A stretch of 43,909 nucleotides of DNA, taken from assembly GCA_030527185.1 (NCBI GenBank), contig JAUNBF010000005.1, forward strand, positions 1-43,909. Direction: 5' to 3'. A program made the position numbers and the translations under genes. Source of the stretch: Planctomycetia bacterium. Lineage in GTDB: Bacteria > Planctomycetota > Planctomycetia > Pirellulales > Thermoguttaceae. Position 1 is the first letter of the stretch. Every line of letters begins with the position of its first letter. Shown piece after piece: positions 7,929 through 16,153 of the stretch. The notes beneath the pieces are model-generated. The model was not told where the DNA came from, made no database searches, and saw only the letters and a list, made by a program, of their open reading frames with translations.

Positions 7929-9623
7929 TTATTCGTCGTATTTGGACAAGTCCGGTTTGTCTCCTTCCGGCGTCTCGTCGCTGGCAATCTGGAACCACTC
8001 CTCCTTGAAGTAAATTCGCTCCGATGTCACCGCCGACATGTTTGTCACATGCGCAATAATCGCATCCGCCATCGCCACCTCTGGATTGCACCGGGGCTGA
8101 TTTTCCGGGTCGGGATTCCGAATGCACCACGCAAAATGTTCCATTTCCTCCGTATAACCACGGCTCACTTTCGGTCCCGCCGCAGCCGTTGCCACCGCCG
8201 ATTGCGACGCACCGCTGGACTGCGTATCCATCGTCGGACCTGCCGCCGCTCCTGCCGCCACTTTGCTGGCCGTTTCCTTCCGCAACAACATCGCTTCTTC
8301 CTCGCGACGCAGAATCAACGTCCCTTTCGTGCCGTAAACGATTTCGCCGTATCCACCGAAACCATTTCCGTTGATCGTGGCGTACTGAACCGCAATTTTC
8401 TGCTTCGCCTTCTGCTCATCTTTCGCGTCGTAACCCGGCATGGGGAATTCAAACGCACAGACAATGTGGTCGTTCGTGTCCCGGTCGAACGGGAAAAGGT
8501 TCCGATAACCACTCGCCGCGACGCTGATGGGATGTTGGTGTTGGCCACCATGCAAGGCCGAGATGAAAATACTGGCCGCGTCCAACTGGTGGCTTCCCAA
8601 CTCCACCATCAAACCACCACCGGTACGTCCCCACAGCCGCCAGCGAATCAGCTCCTCAATCGGCGGGCAGACATATTCCGCACCATCCGTATCTTTCAAG
8701 ATGTTCTGCTGATAGCCGTATTGTGCCGCGTCCACCGCAGCGTCGGCAATCTGCATTTCCTTCTGCTTCACGCGAACCGCCAGCTTGTCGATTTCCGCCC
8801 CTTTGGCCGCGTTGAGCCGAACTTTCAGACTCTTCAAATCGTTGAGCAACCGCATCGCCTGCGGGTCGTCCGGCTTGGCAGCATACGGCATCGGCATCTG
8901 CCAACTATCCGTCCCCGGCATGTTTCCACGGTGCCATTGGGCGCGGATGTAGTGCAAATCGCCCAGCGTACCCCGTTTGATGGTCTCCATCGCTTCTTCA
9001 TACAGAATATTGTAATGACGCTGGTGACCAGTCGCCAGAAACCGCTTCGTTTCTTCCGAAACACGAGCCATCTCCTTGCACTGAGCCGTCGTCCGCGCCA
9101 TGAGCTTTTCGGTCAAAACGTGCAGCCCGCGACGCATCGCCGCAATGGCACACGGAGCGTGGAGGTGAAGCGGAAGTCCGATAATCACCGCTTCGATACC
9201 ATCTTCCTTCGCCTTGTCGAGACATTCCATGTAGTGGCCGTAAACTTTGACATGTTTGCGGGCTTCGTCCTCCGTTTTCCAGCCGTAAACATTCATCAGC
9301 CCTTTGCGGATGTTGATGATGGTGTCGTTGGAATTGTCGCCATGGAAAGCGCGGAAAACATTGAACGGACGAATATCGGCGATCGCCTTCACTTGAATGT
9401 ATTCAGGATTGATCGCTCCGATCAGAACGTTTCCTTCGTCTCCCGTGCCGAGAACCGCGACGCGGAGAGGGTCGCCGTGGACTTTCCCATAACCATAATA
9501 AAAAGCCCCGGAAGTCAACCCGGTCGTGGCAATCGCTGCGGTCGAGGCCACCATGAAATCACGGCGCGATACCCGCAGAAACGCCTCTTTGGCCGCCGCT
9601 TGTTGTTGAGGTGTTAAATTCAT
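7929..9623 (-). CDS. Gfo/Idh/MocA family oxidoreductase with Tat signal (paralogue 2)
   Basis: A 564-residue relative of the downstream gene, sharing GTGDEGNVL, HVLTEKLMA, TGHQRHY, GDLHYIRAQWHRGN, ELIRWRLW and ELGSHQLDA in the same order. Unlike the neighbour it has a proper twin-arginine signal, SRRDFMVASTAAIATTG, with an Ala/Thr-rich hydrophobic region, so it is probably exported folded with its nucleotide bound. Before the C-terminal third there is an Ala/Ser-rich insert of about 35 residues that the other copy lacks. The pair probably arose by tandem duplication and may work as a heteromer or on successive steps; this is inference. It lies 50 bases downstream of the DoxX gene, and the ATG at 9623 follows GAGAG. 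The substrate is not identifiable from sequence. Confidence 0.9.
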   Translation of the reverse strand: MNLTPQQQAAAKEAFLRVSRRDFMVASTAAIATTGLTSGAFYYGYGKVHGDPLRVAVLGTGDEGNVLIGAINPEYIQVKAIADIRPFNVFRAFHGDNSNDTIINIRKGLMNVYGWKTEDEARKHVKVYGHYMECLDKAKEDGIEAVIIGLPLHLHAPCAIAAMRRGLHVLTEKLMARTTAQCKEMARVSEETKRFLATGHQRHYNILYEEAMETIKRGTLGDLHYIRAQWHRGNMPGTDSWQMPMPYAAKPDDPQAMRLLNDLKSLKVRLNAAKGAEIDKLAVRVKQKEMQIADAAVDAAQYGYQQNILKDTDGAEYVCPPIEELIRWRLWGRTGGGLMVELGSHQLDAASIFISALHGGQHQHPISVAASGYRNLFPFDRDTNDHIVCAFEFPMPGYDAKDEQKAKQKIAVQYATINGNGFGGYGEIVYGTKGTLILRREEEAMLLRKETASKVAAGAAAGPTMDTQSSGASQSAVATAAAGPKVSRGYTEEMEHFAWCIRNPDPENQPRCNPEVAMADAIIAHVTNMSAVTSERIYFKEEWFQIASDETPEGDKPDLSKYDE

Positions 9624-9673
9624 ATTTTTATCTCTCGTTTCAGGTTATCGTTTGTTAAATAAAGAAGGGAAGG

Positions 9674-10801
9674 TTATTTATCCTCTTCGATATACCATCC
9701 CAGGTAACGGAACAGCGGTTTGCCAACCCAGTTCCAGACGAAGAAGTCCAAACCACCCCAACGTCCGACCGGCAGCGTCGCCAGCATGAAAATCGCCACC
9801 ATTTCGACGAAGTTCTTGTCCACCACCAACGCATGTCCCACTTCAGGATGTACCGGCGGGAAAATCGTCGGCCATGGCGGCTGCGTCATCAGAACCGAAA
9901 TGAGGAAACAGCCTCCTCCAATGGCTGCCAATCGGGTACAGAACCCCAGAATCAGGCACACGCCGATAAGCGTCAATGCCCACGTTACCGTAAAATCGAG
10001 AAATTTCGTCCAACTGGAACCGACCAGGGGAAGGTGGATTCCGTAGGGGAGCTGATCCGTCGCCACGACAAATTCCGGCATGGCGGTTTTCTTTTGGTCA
10101 ACGGTCAAAGAGCCATAAATCTCATCACAGAAGGCCACCGCCAGGGCGTCCAGCTCGTTCAGAAAGCCTTTCGCTTCGCCACGCAGTTTCAACATCTCCG
10201 ACCACTGCCGTTTTTTCTGTTCTGGGCCGTTGTTTTTGGCCGCTTTCGCTTCCTGGAAACGTTTCAGCGAACCGAGATAGCCCTCAATTTCTTCCTGATT
10301 CCCCTTGGCAAAGGCATTCATGGCAGCGATGAAATTTCCCCATGCCACCTGGAATTGCTGCAACTGTTCCCCTTCGGGAGCGTACTTCTGGAGAACCTGA
10401 TCATAGATTTTTTCCACCGGGTAAAAATAGGCGGGATAAATGGTGATGGTCTCTTTCTTCTCGACCAGTTCCCGAGAAGTCACCACCGCAGGCTCCTGTC
10501 CCTCAAATCCGCTATCTCCCGGTTTCTTCACATCGACTTTTCGATTGGTGGGAGTGAAGAACGTGACCTCCTTCTCCTCCGTTCGCAGCCGTTCGACACC
10601 ATCCAAATCGGGGGCCATGGCATAGAAAATCGGGGCAAACGGACCTTTGGACAATGTGAGGAAAGGCAATGCGGAAAACTTGTCCGCATTATCAATCTTC
10701 CACGCACCTTCATAAAGAAAGTGCCAACCAATACTCAATCGCAAGACGACCAGCGCCACGACACTGAGTATTCCAATTTGAAAACAATATTGACGTTTCA
10801 G
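9674..10801 (-). CDS. DoxX-like membrane protein, probably CTG start
   Basis: The protein has about 375 residues. One membrane helix near the N-terminus (ILSVVALVVLRLSIGWHFLY) is followed by a soluble insert of about 210 residues, then three hydrophobic segments including TWALTLIGVCLILGF and a WPTIFPP loop. The first helix and the last three match the four-helix DoxX fold; the large insert is common in planctomycete versions found beside Gfo/Idh/MocA genes. The role is unknown, but the context suggests quinone or electron-transfer partnership with the exported oxidoreductase. Start choice: GGAAGGAGG lies at 10808-10816, exactly six bases before a CTG at 10801. The in-frame TTG at 10819 lies upstream of that site and would make the ribosome site part of the coding region, so CTG is preferred. 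Confidence 0.8.
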   Translation of the reverse strand: MKRQYCFQIGILSVVALVVLRLSIGWHFLYEGAWKIDNADKFSALPFLTLSKGPFAPIFYAMAPDLDGVERLRTEEKEVTFFTPTNRKVDVKKPGDSGFEGQEPAVVTSRELVEKKETITIYPAYFYPVEKIYDQVLQKYAPEGEQLQQFQVAWGNFIAAMNAFAKGNQEEIEGYLGSLKRFQEAKAAKNNGPEQKKRQWSEMLKLRGEAKGFLNELDALAVAFCDEIYGSLTVDQKKTAMPEFVVATDQLPYGIHLPLVGSSWTKFLDFTVTWALTLIGVCLILGFCTRLAAIGGGCFLISVLMTQPPWPTIFPPVHPEVGHALVVDKNFVEMVAIFMLATLPVGRWGGLDFFVWNWVGKPLFRYLGWYIEEDK

Positions 10802-11014
10802 GGGAAACCTCCTTCCCAATAGGGGTGTAACAACATGGTTCCATATAAAAATAGATACTGCCTATTTTACCTCAAAAACGGAGAAAATCCATAGACTGGA
10901 GAAGAAATTTTGACGTTTTTTCTCAAATTTTTGCCATTTTTTAGAAAAAATCCCGATTCCGGCTTCCACTTTCGAGATATAACGCGGGGAATTTACAACC
11001 AGGAATCGAAAAAG

Positions 11015-11860
11015 TCATGAGGAAGAGGCCTCCTCCCCACGCATCTGAATCCACAAAAGAAACAACCCCTGCGGCGGAGCCGTCATTCCGGCAGCAGCAC
11101 GACGTTTGCTCTCCAGTACCTCTTTCATCCCATCGGGCGAAAACTTCCGTCTCCCCACTTCCATCAGCGTCCCGGCAATGTTTCGCACCATATTATACAA
11201 AAATCCATTCCCTTCCACATCGATGGAAATCAGATCGTCGTCCCCCCCCATCCGCGGCAGCCCTTCCGTCGAAAGTCCCTCTCCACGCCGGACTTCCAGC
11301 GAATAAATCGTCCGAACCGTATCCTTCCGAGGGGAACCAACATTCTCAAACGAAGCGAAATCGTGCGTTCCGACCAGATATTCCGCGGCCAGACGCATTG
11401 CCTCCACATCCAACCGCGACGACGATTTTCCCAGTCGCCAAACATAGCGTCGGTAAAAAATTTCGGGATACGCTCCATCATGAAGGAGGTAACGATACCG
11501 TTTCCGTACCGCGTCCTGAATCGGATGAAACGTCGGCGACGCTTCCTGAGCCTGAATCACCCGAACATCCTCCGGCAGATAGGCGTTGATTGCTCTGGGA
11601 AAAACCTCCGCGGGAATCTGAGAGCGTGTCCAAAATGCCGCGACCTGCCCCACCGCGTGAACTCCCGCGTCTGTCCGACTGCTCCCCACCAGACGAACCG
11701 TCTCGCCAGGAATCACCTTTCCCACCGCTTCCTGCAAAACTCCCTGCACGGTACGTATCCCCGGCAAATACATCCAGCCATGAAAATCCGTTCCATCATA
11801 AGCCACCGTCAGACGAATCGTCCGCCATGGCAATTCCCCTTCCGGCATCCTTTCTGCCAC
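11015..11860 (-). CDS. truA: tRNA pseudouridine(38-40) synthase TruA
   Basis: TruA converts uridines 38-40 of the tRNA anticodon stem-loop to pseudouridine. The catalytic aspartate is Asp64 in GSSRTDAGVHA, the first substrate loop is YDGTDFHGWMYLPGIRTVQG, and the C-terminal GNGFLYNMVRNIAGTL is also standard. Length is 281 residues, slightly long owing to a Gly/Asp-rich insert (GLPRMGGDDD). The Gln usually found after GW is Met here. The GTG start at 11860 shares one base with the TAG stop of the upstream gene (TAGTG), which indicates translational coupling; an ATG four codons later is the alternative. It is the last gene of the vWA operon, an odd partner for a housekeeping enzyme. Confidence 0.95.
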   Translation of the reverse strand: MAERMPEGELPWRTIRLTVAYDGTDFHGWMYLPGIRTVQGVLQEAVGKVIPGETVRLVGSSRTDAGVHAVGQVAAFWTRSQIPAEVFPRAINAYLPEDVRVIQAQEASPTFHPIQDAVRKRYRYLLHDGAYPEIFYRRYVWRLGKSSSRLDVEAMRLAAEYLVGTHDFASFENVGSPRKDTVRTIYSLEVRRGEGLSTEGLPRMGGDDDLISIDVEGNGFLYNMVRNIAGTLMEVGRRKFSPDGMKEVLESKRRAAAGMTAPPQGLFLLWIQMRGEEASSS

Positions 11861-14800
11861 TACTCTTCCTCCACCAAACCCGCATCCATCTCTTTCAACA
11901 CCGCATCTTCATCGACCGCCACTTCACGGGAACTCTCTTCCACGTCCGCGGTATCTTCCGATGTTTCCGGGGGAACTTCCTCCGCCGTAATCCTTCCTCG
12001 CGTCCGAAGTCCCGACGTCTGATCTTCCTCCGTCGCGTAACGATAATAAACCTGCAACGATAACGCTCCCAAAGCGGTGGTATAAATCCGTCCTCCGTAT
12101 TCTCCCCATGGATCGCTGTACGGATCCCAGCTACCCCGTTCGCAACCCTCTTTTTTCTGGAGTCGAATCAACTCCTCACGAATACTCTCATTCCAGCGTG
12201 TCCACTGTCGTCCGCCCAACTGCTGCATAGCCAGGGAACCTTTGTACCAAATGTAAAAATCAGGCTCCCGGTCCTCCGCGTCAGGAACTTTCCAGGTCGT
12301 GACCGCATGATCCGCCAACCGTCGTCCTGCCACACGAACGTACTCCGAGTCCGACTCATTCAGCAAAAATTGCCGCACCAGCATTCCAATTCCCGTCAGC
12401 GCTTCCGTCCCCGCCATGCTCGTGGTATAGCGCGTTTCCGAACCTTGCGTGTGACGATTAAAAAAGGTGCCAATCTTGTCCAACGTCTTGTACGGAATTT
12501 GATAGCCCGCTTCCTTTGCCGATTTCAACGCCAACACCTGCCAGCCTGTTACCGAAGTATCGCTCATTTCCTGAACATCGACTTTGTAACGCCAACCTCC
12601 GTCGAGGTGTTGGGTTTTGACCGTAAAATCAATCGCTTTTTTCATCGCTGTCTGGAAACGTTTGTGAACCGGCAAATCCATCGCCTTCGCCACCGCGCAC
12701 GCTTCCGCCAACGCAAAAGAGGCAATCCCATGCTCATACATGAATTTTTCGTGATAAGGCGAACCGGGATACTTTTTCAGCCCCGGCGTTATCAGCAGAC
12801 CATTTTCCTGCTGATTCTTCACCATCCAGGCCAATCCGTTCAACACATTCTCCGAATACGGATGCGAATTGTTATAAAAATGCCCGCCTGCCTGAAATGC
12901 CAGAATCGCCAACCCGGTAAAAGCCATCGGATAGTCGTTTCCCTCCAGGAACATCGCGTCCTGGCAACATGTATCCCGTGACTCACACGCCAGACGCTTG
13001 TCACTCCGTTGCAGACAATACCGTCCCCACGAACCAAACGACTTTCCCTTCCGGCCGCACTGATGACGTGCCAACCACTCCAACGCCTCCTTCACCGCCT
13101 TTTCGCTTTCCGAATTTCCCCCATACTCCTCAATCCACTCCATACGGTCTTCACGGGTTCGCTTTTCGTATAACCCCAATCCCTCAATCTTCTTTCCTTC
13201 CAGCGTCCCCAATTTCTGAACCGTTGCCTTCAAATCCTCCGAAATCACAATTTCGCAGACATTCCACAAATTCCCCTTCCCTTCCCCTTCCGGTTTGAAG
13301 GTATAAGTCTGCCCGCCATAATAGACTTTCACCACCGCACGCGACCGGGAAAGTGCCGTCGAATCGACCTCTTTTTGATTCGTGTAGTCGTGTACAAAAT
13401 ACTTGTACGTCCCCGGCAAAACGCCCAAAACCGTAATCGTTTCCGGCCCGAAACCCCTCCGTGCGTCGCAGTCCAACTGCACAAATTCCTTACTTTTCAG
13501 GTCTCCCTTTTCCTGAAAGCTGATATGGAACCGGGAATCGTCCGGCAGTGGGCCTTCCAGATGGGCATCCAAATCGGCAGGCTCTTTTTCCCACGTCAAA
13601 ACAATCCGAATCTCCCCTTCTTTCAACCCTGGAGAGAGCGCCATCCGCAAATTCGGCGAATCTCCCCCGGAAATATCGGCCGTATGCAGTTCACTCATGT
13701 ACCCCGTTTTGGCAATCTCAAACGTCTGTTTTCCGTCCGGGATTTTTTCCAGTCGAAAATGCCCTTCCGCGTTCGATTTTGTGGTAACATCCGTTCCAGG
13801 AATCCGCACCTCCACACCTTCCAAAGGTTTCCCATCCACCGCGCTGAGAACCAATCCTTCCAAAACATTTTGCCCGGAAATCGTCACGATGCCATCCACC
13901 GCAGGAACGGCAATCTCCCGTTGAGCCACGCGAAATTGCTCCCGATAACCCAATCCAATCGTGTCTCCCGTCCGCAATCCCCGAATTCGCCACTGAAAAT
14001 GCTGCGGCACCCGCACTCGTTCGCCGGAAATGTGATCCAACAAAATCGTTCTGCGCTGCTCATCTTCCCGCGATATGGCAATATTGCCCCGCGAATTTCC
14101 AGTGTACGTCAAAATCAGACGTTCCGGGTCGAGAGAATCTCGCTGTACCGAAATACGTGTGTCCAATTCCGCGTAACTCCATACCGTCGCGTAATAAAAC
14201 CACGCAGAAACCGCTATCGCCAAAGCTACGACTGCCGAAATCGCGTTGGCCAGCTTCTTACTCCGACGATATTTCCGGCGTGCCGAAACATGCAGGTTCT
14301 GCAACTCCTTCCGCAACGCCAACTCTTCCGCCGACTCATCTCCCCGTAAATCCGGCAAAAACGAGGTGTCCGAATCCAAATAGGAATTTTGAAGTCGCGG
14401 CGAAAAAACATTGAACAACCCTACCACTCCCGGTATCGGAGCCACAGGAGGTTCCACGCGACGCATCTGAACCGCAGGCTCCACTCGTTTCTGAGAATTT
14501 CCCGCAAAACTCTGTACCGGCGGCTCCACTCGTTTCTGGGAATTTCCCGCAAAACTCCGCACCGGCGGCTCTATCCGCTTTTCTGTGCCAGAGGGTGGAA
14601 CGGGAGGTGGTACAGGGGGGGCACCATAAGGATTTCCTGAAGAAACACCCGGCGGCATGCCCATGGAAGAAACGGGAGGGGCTGGAGAAGCAGGAGGGGA
14701 CAGTGGAACGGGGGGCGCAGCATAAGGACTCGACAATGGAACTCCCGGCGGAGTCGCCAGCGAAGGAGGTGTTGCGGCAGGTGGAACGGCAGCGGAAACT

Positions 14801-14883
14801 TCCAATGGACGCCTGCAATCCACATGAGGACAAACCTTCAAAAAATCGGCAACTTCACGATGACACCAGGGACATTTTTTCAC
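11860..14883 (-). CDS. Zinc-ribbon / YfaP-like / terpenoid-cyclase-fold membrane protein
   Basis: About 1007 residues in a clear domain order. A zinc ribbon (CPWC near 4-7, then CPHVDC near 18-23) is followed by a Pro-rich cytoplasmic region of 140 residues with tandem VEPPVQSFAGNSQKR repeats, and a membrane helix at about 213-233. Next come an extracytoplasmic beta domain (about 236-335), a carboxypeptidase-regulatory-like domain (LEGVEVRIPGTDVTTKSNAE), a YfaP-like domain (LTWEKEPADLDAHLEGP, HDYTNQ) at about 423-548, and an alpha/alpha-barrel of prenyltransferase/squalene-cyclase type with AFTGLAILAFQAGG and DTSVTGWQVLALKSA. No DxDD cyclase motif was seen, so it is probably a binding or inspection module. 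The start was set at GTG 14883 because AGGAG lies nine bases upstream; a TTG at 14904 is the other option. Function unknown. The vWA gene ends 32 bases upstream and truA overlaps the end. Confidence 0.82.
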   Translation of the reverse strand: MKKCPWCHREVADFLKVCPHVDCRRPLEVSAAVPPAATPPSLATPPGVPLSSPYAAPPVPLSPPASPAPPVSSMGMPPGVSSGNPYGAPPVPPPVPPSGTEKRIEPPVRSFAGNSQKRVEPPVQSFAGNSQKRVEPAVQMRRVEPPVAPIPGVVGLFNVFSPRLQNSYLDSDTSFLPDLRGDESAEELALRKELQNLHVSARRKYRRSKKLANAISAVVALAIAVSAWFYYATVWSYAELDTRISVQRDSLDPERLILTYTGNSRGNIAISREDEQRRTILLDHISGERVRVPQHFQWRIRGLRTGDTIGLGYREQFRVAQREIAVPAVDGIVTISGQNVLEGLVLSAVDGKPLEGVEVRIPGTDVTTKSNAEGHFRLEKIPDGKQTFEIAKTGYMSELHTADISGGDSPNLRMALSPGLKEGEIRIVLTWEKEPADLDAHLEGPLPDDSRFHISFQEKGDLKSKEFVQLDCDARRGFGPETITVLGVLPGTYKYFVHDYTNQKEVDSTALSRSRAVVKVYYGGQTYTFKPEGEGKGNLWNVCEIVISEDLKATVQKLGTLEGKKIEGLGLYEKRTREDRMEWIEEYGGNSESEKAVKEALEWLARHQCGRKGKSFGSWGRYCLQRSDKRLACESRDTCCQDAMFLEGNDYPMAFTGLAILAFQAGGHFYNNSHPYSENVLNGLAWMVKNQQENGLLITPGLKKYPGSPYHEKFMYEHGIASFALAEACAVAKAMDLPVHKRFQTAMKKAIDFTVKTQHLDGGWRYKVDVQEMSDTSVTGWQVLALKSAKEAGYQIPYKTLDKIGTFFNRHTQGSETRYTTSMAGTEALTGIGMLVRQFLLNESDSEYVRVAGRRLADHAVTTWKVPDAEDREPDFYIWYKGSLAMQQLGGRQWTRWNESIREELIRLQKKEGCERGSWDPYSDPWGEYGGRIYTTALGALSLQVYYRYATEEDQTSGLRTRGRITAEEVPPETSEDTADVEESSREVAVDEDAVLKEMDAGLVEEE

Positions 14884-14915
14884 GATTCCCAACTCCTGCA
14901 ACAATCCATAACGGT

Positions 14916-15944
14916 TTAGTCCTCCAGCACACGTCCTTCTTCAAGAACTTTGCCAAAATTCTCGATTTCCCAGAAATGACCCCACGGCCCTAACAATGGT
15001 TCGTAATGGGAAGAATATTCGGGACGCGAAAATACATCCAGCAAAATCCCCTTGCTCCGCAACAATTTTCCCACATCTTCCGCGGTAAAGCGACCGTCGG
15101 CAGTTTTCTCATGAAACGATTCATCCGTCACCAGATAAAATCGCTTCACACTCCCCGCCCCGGACGACTTTTCGACCAGTTTCATCGCTTCCACCAACGC
15201 ATCCAGTGCCGATTCCGGCAAATCCCCACCGTCAAATCGCGGAATTTTCTCTACCGATTCCTGAAATTCCTCCATGTTATCCGTAAAATCCTGTACCGCA
15301 AGCCATTCCCCATCCTGCGTATCGCCGAAACCGATCAGGGCAAAACGTGGCTCCAGCGACTGCGTTTTCAGCTTGTCCGCAAACGTGACACATTTCTCCT
15401 TCAAATCCTGCAATGACCGATCCATCGACCCCGTTGTATCGATCAAAATCACCCAATCAAGCTTCTCCGCAGTCGGAAATTGTGCCTGAGTTTTCAGACA
15501 AAGACCCCAACTCCGACTCCAGATGGAAACGTCCATCCAGTGCCCTGGCCGGTACGTCCAACTCCAGGGACGAACATAGTGCCCCGGCTGGAAATAGTCG
15601 TCGATAATGTCTGTCTGGATGTCATCGCAAACACGACGGCAGTAAACGATTCCCGGTTCCACCACCTCAAAAGAAATATCCAACTGACCCTGATGGCACG
15701 GATTTTGGACAATTTTTATATCCCGTAAAACCGCGTACCGACCAATCGTCATCGCATGAATCTGCCACAACAACACCAGAAAAAAAAGTATCCCCAAAAT
15801 CAGCAACAGGCGTAACCGAAAATTCCGCCGGGAAAGCTGCGCGGCATCTTCCGTCATTCGCTGTAGCCAGACCTGCATTTCCTGGTACGTCGTCGATTGC
15901 ACGCTCGGCGGAAGAGGGGATGAGGGCGGTTCTTGTCGAGACAT
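14916..15944 (-). CDS. Membrane-anchored von Willebrand factor A domain protein
   Basis: A 342-residue protein. A short Pro/Ser-rich cytoplasmic tail is followed by a membrane helix at about 44-60 (LLLILGILFFLVLLW), an extracytoplasmic domain of about 95 residues, and a vWA domain from about 163. The metal-dependent adhesion site is intact: DTTGSMD (169-175) with GGDLPES and a late LVTDESFHE. vWA domains bind protein partners through a divalent metal. The middle domain (70-160) resembles the matching region of the next protein in the operon, so both may bind the same ligand or each other. The ATG at 15944 has no strong ribosome site. It is the first gene of an operon with the cyclase-fold protein and truA. 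Confidence 0.88.
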   Translation of the reverse strand: MSRQEPPSSPLPPSVQSTTYQEMQVWLQRMTEDAAQLSRRNFRLRLLLILGILFFLVLLWQIHAMTIGRYAVLRDIKIVQNPCHQGQLDISFEVVEPGIVYCRRVCDDIQTDIIDDYFQPGHYVRPWSWTYRPGHWMDVSIWSRSWGLCLKTQAQFPTAEKLDWVILIDTTGSMDRSLQDLKEKCVTFADKLKTQSLEPRFALIGFGDTQDGEWLAVQDFTDNMEEFQESVEKIPRFDGGDLPESALDALVEAMKLVEKSSGAGSVKRFYLVTDESFHEKTADGRFTAEDVGKLLRSKGILLDVFSRPEYSSHYEPLLGPWGHFWEIENFGKVLEEGRVLED

Positions 15945-16103
15945 AGGATTACTCGTTCTATCGAAAATTTCCTCTCCAGGAGACTCCCCTGTCTTCAGTC
16001 CACTTTTTTCCCGGCATGAAAAACACTCCCCAAAAAAACGTGGATAAAACAGGCCACCATCGGAAAAGGATTCCTGAAATTGTTCTCTATAAAATAGTTC
16101 TAT

Positions 16104-16133
16104 AAAATATTATTACCCAAATATTATTGCCAA
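16104..16133 (-). promoter_or_regulatory. Probable promoter of the vWA-truA operon
   Basis: On the minus strand TTGGCA (16128-16133) is followed by 18 bases and TATTTT (16104-16109). The region is very AT-rich and carries two short direct repeats, TCTATAAAATA and ATATTATT, each twice within 45 bases. The repeats could be a regulator site or simply promoter AT-richness. The leader to ATG 15944 would be about 150 bases. Confidence 0.45.
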
Positions 16134-16153
16134 CCTTCCCGAAAAAATTCGTT

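Noticed and set aside
7917..9617. Long plus-strand open frame (566 codons) opposite the second oxidoreductase gene
   Set aside because: Again a mirror of a real gene; the same codon-position bias explains the lack of stops.
12200..13100. Squalene-hopene cyclase activity for the large zinc-ribbon protein
   Set aside because: The fold pattern is there, but no DxDD motif was found and the rest of the protein is a membrane-anchored multi-domain architecture.
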